The position numbers and the translations under genes were made by a program. Shown one piece after another: positions 1 through 6,302 of a DNA stretch of 64,000 nt. How positions within the stretch are numbered: the first letter of the stretch is position 1; each line of letters opens with the position of its first letter. The DNA lies in assembly GCA_017651265.1 (NCBI GenBank), contig JAGCDO010000059.1, positions 41,249 to 105,248 on the forward strand, given 5' to 3'. The DNA is from Prevotella sp. Lineage in GTDB: Bacteria; Bacteroidota; Bacteroidia; Bacteroidales; Bacteroidaceae. The notes under the pieces are model-generated. The model was not told the DNA's origin. It did no database searches and worked only from the letters and a program-made list of their open reading frames with translations.

Positions 1-191
1 GTAATGAGTCTTGCGGTGGTCACTTCCGCGAGGAGTACCAGACCGAGGAAGGCGAGGCTAAGCGCGATGATGAGAACTACTTCTACGTAGGCTGCTGGGA
101 GTACAAAGGCAAGGGCAACGAGCCCGAGCTCATCAAGGAGCCGCTGGAGTACGAGGCTATCAAGGTACAGACACGTAACTATAAAAACTAA
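1..191 (+). CDS. frdA: Fumarate reductase/succinate dehydrogenase flavoprotein subunit, C-terminal end
   Basis: Only the last 63 codons are in the window, read from base 3 to a TAA at 189-191. The visible peptide starts [19 protein letters not shown] and carries the acidic, Tyr-rich tail ([10 protein letters not shown]) seen in Bacteroidota fumarate reductase flavoproteins, where the NESCGGHFR stretch belongs to the conserved substrate and FAD region. The next gene, the iron-sulfur subunit, starts six bases after the stop, so the two are one operon. The FAD-binding N-terminus and the probable cytochrome b subunit lie outside the window. The enzyme reduces fumarate to succinate at the inner membrane as the final electron sink of anaerobic fermentation. 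Identity rests on the short peptide plus the neighbour. Confidence 0.88.
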   Translation, partial: NESCGGHFREEYQTEEGEAKRDDENYFYVGCWEYKGKGNEPELIKEPLEYEAIKVQTRNYKN

Positions 192-197
192 GGAATT

Positions 198-956
198 ATG
201 GCTAAGAATATAAGCTTTACAATAAAGTTCTGGCGCCAGAATGGCCCCAAGGACCAGGGACACTTCGATACCCATGAAATGAAGGACATCCCCGATGATA
301 CCTCGTTCCTTGAAATGCTTGACATTTTGAACGAGGAACTCATCAACGAGGGCAAGGAGCCCTTCGTGTTCGACCATGACTGCCGCGAGGGTATCTGCGG
401 TATGTGCTCACTCTACATCAACGGTACACCTCATGGACTCACTGAGCGTGGTGCTACCACCTGTCAGCTCTACATGCGCCGCTTCAATGATGGTGATGTC
501 ATCACCGTTGAGCCTTGGCGTTCAGCTGCCTTCCCAGTGATTAAGGACTGTATGGTTGACCGTAATGCCTTCGATAAGATCATCCAGGCTGGTGGTTATA
601 CTACCATCCGCACCGGTCAGGCTCAGGATGCTAATGCTATCCTGATTCCGAAGGAAGATGCTGATGAAGCTATGGACTGCGCTTCTTGTATCGGTTGTGG
701 TGCTTGCGTAGCAGCTTGTAAGAATGGTTCAGCCATGCTCTTTGTATCGTCTAAAGTTTCTCAGCTCGCCCTGCTTCCTCAGGGTCGTGTAGAAGCAGCC
801 AAGCGTGCAAAAGCTATGGTCATGGCTATGGAAGAGGCCGGCTTTGGTAACTGTACCAATACTCGTGCCTGTGAGGCTGTTTGTCCGAAGAACGAGACCA
901 TTGCCAACATCGCTCGCCTGAACCGCGAGTTCATCAAGGCAAAGCTTGCTGACTAA
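198..956 (+). CDS. frdB: Fumarate reductase/succinate dehydrogenase iron-sulfur subunit
   Basis: A 252-residue protein, normal for the family. The N-terminal ferredoxin-like domain holds the [2Fe-2S] ligands C62, C67, C70 and C89 (motif CREGICGMC). The C-terminal domain has the cluster motif [14 protein letters not shown] starting at C161, and a second set, C219, C225 and C229, followed by PKN, which together bind the [4Fe-4S] and [3Fe-4S] centres. It passes electrons between the membrane anchor and the flavoprotein encoded just upstream. The start ATG sits six bases after the flavoprotein stop, with GGA upstream as the only hint of a ribosome site. A strong hairpin terminator follows, so this is the last gene of the operon. 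In Prevotella this enzyme runs mainly as fumarate reductase; that direction is known biology, not shown by the sequence. Confidence 0.96.
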   Translation: MAKNISFTIKFWRQNGPKDQGHFDTHEMKDIPDDTSFLEMLDILNEELINEGKEPFVFDHDCREGICGMCSLYINGTPHGLTERGATTCQLYMRRFNDGDVITVEPWRSAAFPVIKDCMVDRNAFDKIIQAGGYTTIRTGQAQDANAILIPKEDADEAMDCASCIGCGACVAACKNGSAMLFVSSKVSQLALLPQGRVEAAKRAKAMVMAMEEAGFGNCTNTRACEAVCPKNETIANIARLNREFIKAKLAD

Positions 957-977
957 TCGTCGTAAGACCTTTATATA

Positions 978-1014
978 AATAGGTGAGTCCAATCGGGCTC
1001 ACCTATTTTGTTTT
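978..1014 (+). terminator. Rho-independent terminator after frdB
   Basis: The arms AATAGGTGAGTCC and GGGCTCACCTATT pair over 13 bp with one G-T wobble and a four-base loop (991-994), followed by a T-rich run. It ends the fumarate reductase operon and also lies beyond the 3' end of the opposing murQ gene. Confidence 0.88.
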
Positions 1015-1018
1015 CCTA

Positions 1019-1828
1019 TCATTTATTCTTCAGTGCCTTATCCACGCTGCCTGTTGTCAGGAGGCGTTGGCGGGCTTCTTCGTAATCCAAACCTAACGAC
1101 TCCTGAATCATTCGTGTTCCGCGATCAATGAGCTTAGCGTTGGTTAACTGCATCTTCACCATACGGTTTCCTTCCACACGACCCATACGAATCATCAGCG
1201 AGGTTGAAATCATGTTCAGTACCATTTTTTGTGCTGTTCCACTTTTCATACGACTCGAGCCGGTCACGAATTCCGGTCCGACAATGGTTTCAATGGGATA
1301 ATCGGATGCCTCAGCCAATGGCGTATGCGGATTACTGGTGATGCAACCTGTTAGTAATCCGTGCTGTTTAGCTTCCAGGATAGCACCAACAACATAGGGT
1401 GTAGTGCCCGAAGCGGCAATGCCAATCACAGAATCATCTTCCGAAGGCTGGTAGTTCAGCAAGTCTTGCCACCCCTGCTCTGTAATGTCTTCTGCCTTCT
1501 CAACAGCATGTCGCAAAGCCTTGTCTCCCCCTGCAATAACACCCACAACCCAATGGTCAGGCACACCAAACGTAGGCGGCAATTCGCTTGCATCCAGTAC
1601 ACCCAATCGTCCACTGGTGCCTGCACCGACATAGAACAGTCTGCCCCCACGTTTCATCCTCGGCTCAATGGCCTCTACCAGTCGTGTTATCTGAGGAAGA
1701 ACCCGTTTCACAGCCTTTGCCACCAGCGCATCCTCTTCATTGATGTGCTGCAACAACTCGGCTACCGACATTTGCTCCAGGTGGTCGTAGTGTGATGGTT
1801 GTTCGGTAATTCTTGTTTCTAAATCCAT
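1019..1828 (-). CDS. murQ: N-acetylmuramic acid 6-phosphate etherase
   Basis: MurQ cleaves the lactyl ether of MurNAc-6-phosphate to give GlcNAc-6-phosphate and D-lactate, recycling peptidoglycan sugar in the cytoplasm. The protein is a single SIS (sugar isomerase) domain; the phosphate loop reads GAGTSGRLG and the conserved DASELPPTFG contains the likely acid/base Glu (about residue 82). A second conserved segment reads GSSRMKSGTAQK. About 269 residues, slightly short for the family (near 300). The open frame can be extended to a GTG at 1840, but a promoter -7 box covers 1840-1847, so translation must start at the ATG at 1834 or, as chosen here, at 1828. The mRNA leader would then be only a few bases. 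The gene is divergent from the DMT permease pair. Confidence 0.93.
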   Translation of the reverse strand: MDLETRITEQPSHYDHLEQMSVAELLQHINEEDALVAKAVKRVLPQITRLVEAIEPRMKRGGRLFYVGAGTSGRLGVLDASELPPTFGVPDHWVVGVIAGGDKALRHAVEKAEDITEQGWQDLLNYQPSEDDSVIGIAASGTTPYVVGAILEAKQHGLLTGCITSNPHTPLAEASDYPIETIVGPEFVTGSSRMKSGTAQKMVLNMISTSLMIRMGRVEGNRMVKMQLTNAKLIDRGTRMIQESLGLDYEEARQRLLTTGSVDKALKNK

Positions 1829-1839
1829 TGACATCGCCA

Positions 1840-1847
1840 CAAAGATA
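1840..1847 (-). promoter_or_regulatory. Promoter -7 box for murQ
   Basis: TATCTTTG on the minus strand matches the Bacteroidetes -7 consensus TAnnTTTG. It is only 5 bases from the ATG at 1834 and 11 from the ATG at 1828, implying a leaderless or nearly leaderless message. Confidence 0.7.
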
Positions 1848-1889
1848 CAAATTTTTCATTACATTATTCTTTTCTTCGAGAAGATTTTG

Positions 1890-1897
1890 TAATTTTG
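1890..1897 (+). promoter_or_regulatory. Promoter -7 box for DMT permease pair
   Basis: TAATTTTG matches TAnnTTTG. It lies 57 bases before the ATG at 1955, and a TTG that would extend the frame upstream falls inside this box, which rules that start out. Confidence 0.6.
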
Positions 1898-1954
1898 CCG
1901 CCTGAAATACAATTAACACGAAGTGTAATAGCTTTTATACCCGATAAACCATCC

Positions 1955-2893
1955 ATGGCATATATAGGTGAACTGATATCAATAGGTGTAGCGTTCTCGT
2001 GGACAGCTACAGCGTTGCTGAGTGAGTTTGGCTCCAAACGACTGGGCAACCTGACGCTGAATGTGCTGCGAATGGGACTGGCACTGTTGTTTTCGCTGGT
2101 GCTGTTCGGTGTGGTTACCGGGAATCCCTTACCAGCTGGTGTTCCCGCCGATGCCTGTGGTTGGATGCTCTTGTCGGGATTGGTGGGCTATGTCATCGGC
2201 GATTACTGTCTTTTCCAGTGTTATATCCTCATCGGTTCGCGTTTCGGTCAGCTCTTTATGACCCTCGCTCCACTTTCTGCCGCCTTGATGGCCTGGATAA
2301 CACTGGGGCAGCAGATGAAACCCATGAGTATTGTGGCGATGTTGGTTACCCTCTTCGGTATTGGCATCTCTGTGTTAGGTCGAAATGAGCACCACATGGT
2401 CTCCTTGAAACTACCCCTCAATGGCGTGCTGTTTGCCATTGGTGCAGCTATGTGTCAGGGCATTGGCTTGGTGTTGAGTAAGATCGGCATGGACCATTAC
2501 GATATGACAGCCATGGCAAAGGCAGGCGTATCCGAATGGCTGATACCCTTCAGTGCCAATTTCTACCGTTGCATTGCGGGTATCATCGGCTTTACGATAT
2601 TACTCTATTTCCGCGATGGAATCGGTCATTTACGCGAGGCCATGCACGACCGGAAGGGTCTTTCTGTTGCTATAGCCACCACTATCTTCGGTCCTTTCGT
2701 GGGCGTCGGCTTTTCTTTGATGGCTGTCCAATACACCGCTGCAGGCATTGCCTCTACGCTCATGGCCATGACGCCGATTATTATCCTCCTTCCTTCTTAT
2801 TGGCTCTTCCACGAGAAGATAACATGGAAAGCCGTTTTGGGTGCTTTCATCTCTGTGATTGGTGTCAGCTTATTCTTCTTTGGTGGTGAGTAA
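1955..2893 (+). CDS. EamA/DMT-family inner-membrane transporter
   Basis: About 312 residues with roughly ten hydrophobic segments in two EamA repeats, the layout of drug/metabolite transporters. The first helix begins right after MAYIGELISIGVAFSW. The second repeat includes the usual small-residue pattern AAGIASTLMAMTPIIILLPS close to the end, where the family carries a conserved Pro. The substrate cannot be read from sequence; DMT proteins export amino acids, nucleosides or other metabolites. The start at 1955 is chosen because the only upstream alternative is a TTG inside the promoter. The downstream gene, also an EamA protein, begins 16 bases after this stop, so the two are probably co-transcribed. 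Confidence 0.85.
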   Translation: MAYIGELISIGVAFSWTATALLSEFGSKRLGNLTLNVLRMGLALLFSLVLFGVVTGNPLPAGVPADACGWMLLSGLVGYVIGDYCLFQCYILIGSRFGQLFMTLAPLSAALMAWITLGQQMKPMSIVAMLVTLFGIGISVLGRNEHHMVSLKLPLNGVLFAIGAAMCQGIGLVLSKIGMDHYDMTAMAKAGVSEWLIPFSANFYRCIAGIIGFTILLYFRDGIGHLREAMHDRKGLSVAIATTIFGPFVGVGFSLMAVQYTAAGIASTLMAMTPIIILLPSYWLFHEKITWKAVLGAFISVIGVSLFFFGGE

Positions 2894-2909
2894 ATCAGTG
2901 AAAAGACCG

Positions 2910-3788
2910 ATGAACGAGACAAGAAAAGGATTTGTTCAGTTGCACCTGAGTGTGCTCTTGGCAGGCTTTACGGGCTTGTTCGGACGACTGATTACGCTCA
3001 ACGAAGTAGATATCGTATGGTATCGTATGCTCTTTACCAGTATGATATTATTGGTCTTTACGGGTCTGCCAAGGGTAGGGTGGCGTAGGTTCCTACAGCT
3101 CTGCGGTTGCGGAGCCCTGTTGGGATTCCATTGGATCCTGTTCTATGGCAGCATCAAGGCCTCGAATGTCTCTATCGGTGTGATTTGTTTCTCGCTCATC
3201 GGTTTCTTTACAGCCGTATTTGAACCGCTGTTGTTCAAGAAACGCTTTTCGTGGCTTGAGCTGCTTTTCTCGCTGATTACCGTGGCAGGTGTGCTTTGCA
3301 TCTTCTCGCTTGATGCCCGCTACCGTTATGGTATAGCCATTGGTATTGCTTCTTCAGCGGTTTGTGCCCTGTATGCCATCTGTAACAAGAAGGTGAGTAA
3401 AGGCATTCGGAGTCGTACCGTACTGATGTATCAGATGTCAGGAGGTCTTTTGGCCGTATCAGTCATCATTCCCATCTATCTCATCTTCTTCCCTTCATCG
3501 CAACCCGTCATGGTTGTTCCAGAAGGAGCTAACCTTTGGTTCATGCTCTGTCATTCGTTGTTCTGTACCGTTTGCATGTATCTCTTGCAGATCCAAGCCC
3601 TGAAGCGTCTTTCGGCCTTTACCGTCAACCTTACCTATAATCTGGAGCCCTGCTACACCATCATCTTAGCTTTTCTCATCTTTGGCGAAGGCCGTGAAAT
3701 CAACTTCTCCTTCTACATCGGCATTACATTGATTCTCCTCAGCGTTCTTCTTCAAACGCAAAGGGTATGGAAGAAGAAAGAATCATGA
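2910..3788 (+). CDS. Second EamA/DMT-family transporter
   Basis: About 292 residues, ten predicted helices, two EamA repeats. The N-terminal repeat contains GLFGRLITLNEVDIVWYRM, and the second contains the family-typical NLTYNLEPCYTIILAFLIFGE, in which a conserved Pro and Glu sit at the last helix pair. Start choices are ATG 2910 or GTG 2898; the frame also runs back into the previous gene, but those codons have no support. Being directly after another DMT gene suggests co-expression and perhaps a shared role; the two sequences are clearly different and may have different substrates. There is no strong terminator after the stop; the next 90 bases are AT-rich and hold the promoter of the structured leader. 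Confidence 0.84.
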   Translation: MNETRKGFVQLHLSVLLAGFTGLFGRLITLNEVDIVWYRMLFTSMILLVFTGLPRVGWRRFLQLCGCGALLGFHWILFYGSIKASNVSIGVICFSLIGFFTAVFEPLLFKKRFSWLELLFSLITVAGVLCIFSLDARYRYGIAIGIASSAVCALYAICNKKVSKGIRSRTVLMYQMSGGLLAVSVIIPIYLIFFPSSQPVMVVPEGANLWFMLCHSLFCTVCMYLLQIQALKRLSAFTVNLTYNLEPCYTIILAFLIFGEGREINFSFYIGITLILLSVLLQTQRVWKKKES

Positions 3789-3877
3789 TATATCCTTTTT
3801 ATTGAAGAGTCTTGACAGATTTGCAACTTGCAATACAACTTTTTTACCACATTATTCTTTTATTCAAAAAGATTTTG

Positions 3878-3885
3878 TATATTTG
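3878..3885 (+). promoter_or_regulatory. Promoter -7 box for the structured leader RNA
   Basis: TATATTTG matches TAnnTTTG. The 35 bases upstream resemble the region before the -7 box at 1890 (shared ACATTATTCTTTT and AAGATTTTGTA). It would start an RNA near 3890, about 360 bases before the LRR gene. Confidence 0.55.
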
Positions 3886-4245
3886 CCCTCAGAAAGAATG
3901 TTTTAATTGAAGTAATAACTTTTAATAGATTAGTTAATGATATAGAAACAGAACGAAAAGAACGCTAACCGGCTTATGATGAGACTCAGTCTCACAAAGC
4001 TACAGAGACTTTACAATTAATATTAACTTACAGAATAGCGTTTCTGTTCGTACTTATACATAGATATTGAGCTTTTAGCTCTTTGTTCTTTAATCTCGAA
4101 ACCGCCAAATCTTCGAAACGGAAAGAACAAGTTGTTGAAGGTTCACGCTTAATAGGCGTGAGCTATTCATGCTTGTTTCCGTTCATGGTTACTTGGCGGT
4201 ACCAGAGATTAGATAAGCATCGAATGGTTCCGCCTTTATTTTTCT
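3886..4245 (+). ncRNA. Structured leader or small RNA with possible attenuator
   Basis: A gene-free 360-base stretch that folds strongly. Domain 1: 3953-3957 with 4047-4051 and 3961-3966 with 4037-4042, enclosing a hairpin 3980-3985/3989-3994. A small hairpin follows at 4069-4073/4077-4081. Domain 2: 4092-4097 with 4205-4210, 4101-4108 with 4193-4200 (ACCGCCAA/TTGGCGGT), 4117-4131 with 4172-4183, and apical hairpin 4143-4148/4156-4161. The 3' arm of domain 2 also pairs with 4226-4234 to make a terminator, so the two folds exclude each other. The LRR gene starts six bases downstream. It may be a regulated mRNA leader or a stand-alone RNA of the 6S or Bacteroidales-1 kind; I could not match either by eye. 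Confidence 0.5.
4195..4243 (+). terminator. Putative intrinsic terminator just before the LRR gene
   Basis: GGCGGTACC (4195-4203) pairs with GGTTCCGCC (4226-4234) with one T-T mismatch and a 22-base loop, then TTTATTTTT. Its 5' arm is shared with the competing ACCGCCAA/TTGGCGGT helix. The large loop weakens the call. Confidence 0.45.
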
Positions 4246-4250
4246 TCGCT

Positions 4251-5540
4251 ATGAAACAAATAATTGTTTTATTAACTTTGGTGGCATTTGCTATTAATGT
4301 GAATGCCTATGATTTTTCAGTGAAAAATGCTGATGGAATTAATATTTACTACAACTATATTAATAATGGAAAAGAAGTCGCAGTTACTTATGAAGGATAC
4401 TATAAAACATGGAGTTCAAGTAAACTGGATTACATTTATTGGTATGGTGGTTATAGAGGAATAGGGGATTGTTTAGTTGTTCCTGAGACAGTCACGTATA
4501 ATGATCGTACATACCCTATTACACAAATTGCAACTAATGCTTTTCGCGATTCTCACGTTGAGACAATTATTCTTCCTAACAGCATAAAATATCTTGGTAG
4601 TTATTCGTTTACAGATAGTTGGATAGAGGAAATAACGATACCAAATGGTATCAAAGAACTAAAAAGTGGTGTTTTTTCAGGATGCACAGATTTAAAGAAG
4701 GTTTCTCTTCCAGAAGGTCTTGAGGTGATTGATAGTTATGTTTTTGATGGTTGCAAGTCATTAACTTCAATTTCTATTCCAGAAAGTGTTACTGTTTTAA
4801 AAGGTTTTACAGACTGTACAGGATTAACTTCAATAACTATACCAAAGAATGTTACTGATGTCTATTTTTCTGGTTGTGACAATTTGTTGAAGATATATTC
4901 TTATATTGAAGATCCTAGAGATATCTCTTATCCGTCAATTGCATTTTCAAAGAACACATATTATAGTGGTACATTATATGTACCTAAAGGGACAATAGAG
5001 AAATATAAATCAAAAGAAGGTTGGAAATCATTTACTTGGATTGAAGAGATGTCAAGTTCTGGTGATAACAGGTGTGCTACTCCTACATTGTCATATTCAT
5101 ACAAAGAGATAAAATATGATTGTGAAACAAGCGGCGCTACTATTCATGAAACGATAAAGTGCTCCGACGCTGCAACTACAACTTTTTCAGGTTCCCATAA
5201 ACTCAATGCTGTCTATGAAATAACAGCTTATGCTACTGCAGATGGATATTCTCCATCAGAGACAATCAATGCAAAGCTATTCTGGATAGATGGTTCATTA
5301 GAATCTACCAGTATAAATAGTATTAGAGCAAACACCAGAGGCATCTTAATTCAAAATGATGATGGCTTCTTAAAAGTATCTGGACTGAATAACAATGAGC
5401 AAGTAACCATATTTGATATTAGTGGCACACAATTGGGTACAGCTAAATCAATTGATGGAACCGCTGTTTTCAACATTAATTCGATAGACAAAGTTATTGT
5501 AGTCAAAGTAGGAAACGATTCTGTAAAGGTTCAGTTATAA
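4251..5540 (+). CDS. Secreted leucine-rich-repeat (BspA-like) surface protein
   Basis: About 429 residues. A signal peptide (MKQIIVLLTLVAFAINVNA) is followed by LRR_5/BspA-type repeats: units such as VETIILPNSIKYLGSYSF, IEEITIPNGIKELKSGVF and LKKVSLPEGLEVIDSYVF recur about every 23 residues. Next comes a segment like the chitobiase C-terminal repeats (ATPTLSYSYKEIKYD... YEITAYATADGYSPS) and a C-terminal tail of the secretion-tail type (VTIFDISGTQLG). BspA-like proteins of oral and gut Bacteroidota bind host or bacterial surfaces; that role is inferred. The frame is open back to 4083, but that part lies inside the structured RNA, and the signal peptide fixes the start at 4251. It is visibly more AT-rich (AAT, ATA, GAT codons) than its neighbours, which suggests transfer or fast divergence. 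Confidence 0.85.
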   Translation: MKQIIVLLTLVAFAINVNAYDFSVKNADGINIYYNYINNGKEVAVTYEGYYKTWSSSKLDYIYWYGGYRGIGDCLVVPETVTYNDRTYPITQIATNAFRDSHVETIILPNSIKYLGSYSFTDSWIEEITIPNGIKELKSGVFSGCTDLKKVSLPEGLEVIDSYVFDGCKSLTSISIPESVTVLKGFTDCTGLTSITIPKNVTDVYFSGCDNLLKIYSYIEDPRDISYPSIAFSKNTYYSGTLYVPKGTIEKYKSKEGWKSFTWIEEMSSSGDNRCATPTLSYSYKEIKYDCETSGATIHETIKCSDAATTTFSGSHKLNAVYEITAYATADGYSPSETINAKLFWIDGSLESTSINSIRANTRGILIQNDDGFLKVSGLNNNEQVTIFDISGTQLGTAKSIDGTAVFNINSIDKVIVVKVGNDSVKVQL

Positions 5541-5584
5541 AACTATTAAAAAGATAATCAAGGTACAGCTAGTAAATAGATATC

Positions 5585-5614
5585 ATGTGGAAGCCATGCG
5601 GCTTCCACATTTTC
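5585..5614 (+). terminator. Terminator after the LRR protein gene
   Basis: Perfect 11-bp stem ATGTGGAAGCC/GGCTTCCACAT with a four-base loop (5596-5599) followed by TTTT. Confidence 0.88.
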
Positions 5615-6170
5615 TTGCCCTATTATGCTTTTTGTGACGTAAAGAATCACGGAGACAGGTTTTGATACCAGAGTGCTGAAATAGAACAATTTCTCGTTTT
5701 TAACGTATAAGCTAAAGACGAAAAATATTGGTAACTAATTCTCCGCCAGATGGTGTAGTCGTTTGAGTTACAGAGAGATGACGGTGGAGGATTATTGTTG
5801 TAGCGCTATTGCAAAGAGTATGGAAGCATAAAGAAGACAAATAAGAAAGTTAGTAATTCGTATGGAGTTAAGATGTAGTTGTGGGTGAAATTGGGGGACA
5901 GTGCGCGTTGAGGTAAAGAGAGAGGTGTAGCTCTTGCGAAAGATTTCGCAACGTAAAATTTCGCATAAGTTTTGAATTTGTTTGTTAGTTAAAATAAAAT
6001 GTGTTTCAAAACGGGTATAGGCACACAATCGTTTGGGTATAGGCGAACAATCGTTTGCGTATAGGCAATCGATGGAAAAGATGCTGTTTTCTCCCTTAAT
6101 CAATGGCATTTTGTACTTCTATACGATATTTCTTGACCTGTTATCTGACATATTTATCATTCTTTTTTCG
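5615..6170 (+). other. Gene-free stretch upstream of the GH30 gene
   Basis: About 550 bases without a credible gene on either strand; open frames present are short and lack family features or a promoter. It holds a small perfect hairpin at 5934-5951 (TTGCGAAA, two-base loop, TTTCGCAA) and the first 22-bp array at 6013-6075. It could be the remains of a decayed gene, but no recognisable protein fragment was found. Confidence 0.5.
6013..6075 (+). repeat. 22-bp tandem array A
   Basis: Units GGGTATAGGCACACAATCGTTT (22 bases, 6013-6034, given here once) and a copy at 6035-6056 differing at one base, then a partial unit from 6057 with GCGTATAGGC and ATCG. No spacers, so not a CRISPR. Confidence 0.85.
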
Positions 6171-6178
6171 TATATTTG
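6171..6178 (+). promoter_or_regulatory. Promoter -7 box for the GH30 gene
   Basis: TATATTTG matches TAnnTTTG. Transcription from here would place the four palindromes of array B within the 5' untranslated leader, about 125 bases before the ATG. Confidence 0.6.
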
Positions 6179-6193
6179 CAAACGTAATCATCA

Positions 6194-6274
6194 TTCCCAT
6201 GCTGGGAATAAAATGTTCCCATGCTGGGAATAAGTTGTTCCCACGTTGGGAATAAAGTGTTCCCATGTTGGGAA
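6194..6274 (+). repeat. 22-bp array B of four palindromes in a 5' leader
   Basis: Four copies of a 15-base palindrome TTCCCA-NNN-TGGGAA begin at 6194, 6216, 6238 and 6260, an exact 22-base step. The centres read TGC, TGC, CGT, TGT and the linkers are AT-rich. In RNA each makes a 6-bp hairpin; in DNA they place four dyad sites on one helix face. Confidence 0.9.
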
Positions 6275-6302
6275 TAAATGGAAACTCGTAAAGAAAGATA
6301 TA

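Noticed and set aside
3886-4245. tmRNA, RNase P RNA or SRP RNA in the structured region
   Set aside because: The conserved sequence blocks of these RNAs are absent; only the fold and size are suggestive.
4083-4250. N-terminal extension of the LRR protein (56 codons)
   Set aside because: It lies wholly in strongly folding RNA, and a clean signal peptide begins at 4251.
5792-6109. 105-codon minus-strand frame in the gene-free stretch
   Set aside because: Low complexity, no start context, no domain, and it runs through array A.
6013-6274. CRISPR-like look of the two arrays upstream of the GH30 gene
   Set aside because: Units are contiguous 22-mers or palindromes with short similar linkers; there are no unique spacers and no cas genes.
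6246-6302. N-terminal extension of the GH30 protein
   Set aside because: It starts at a TTG inside array B and would bury the signal peptide.
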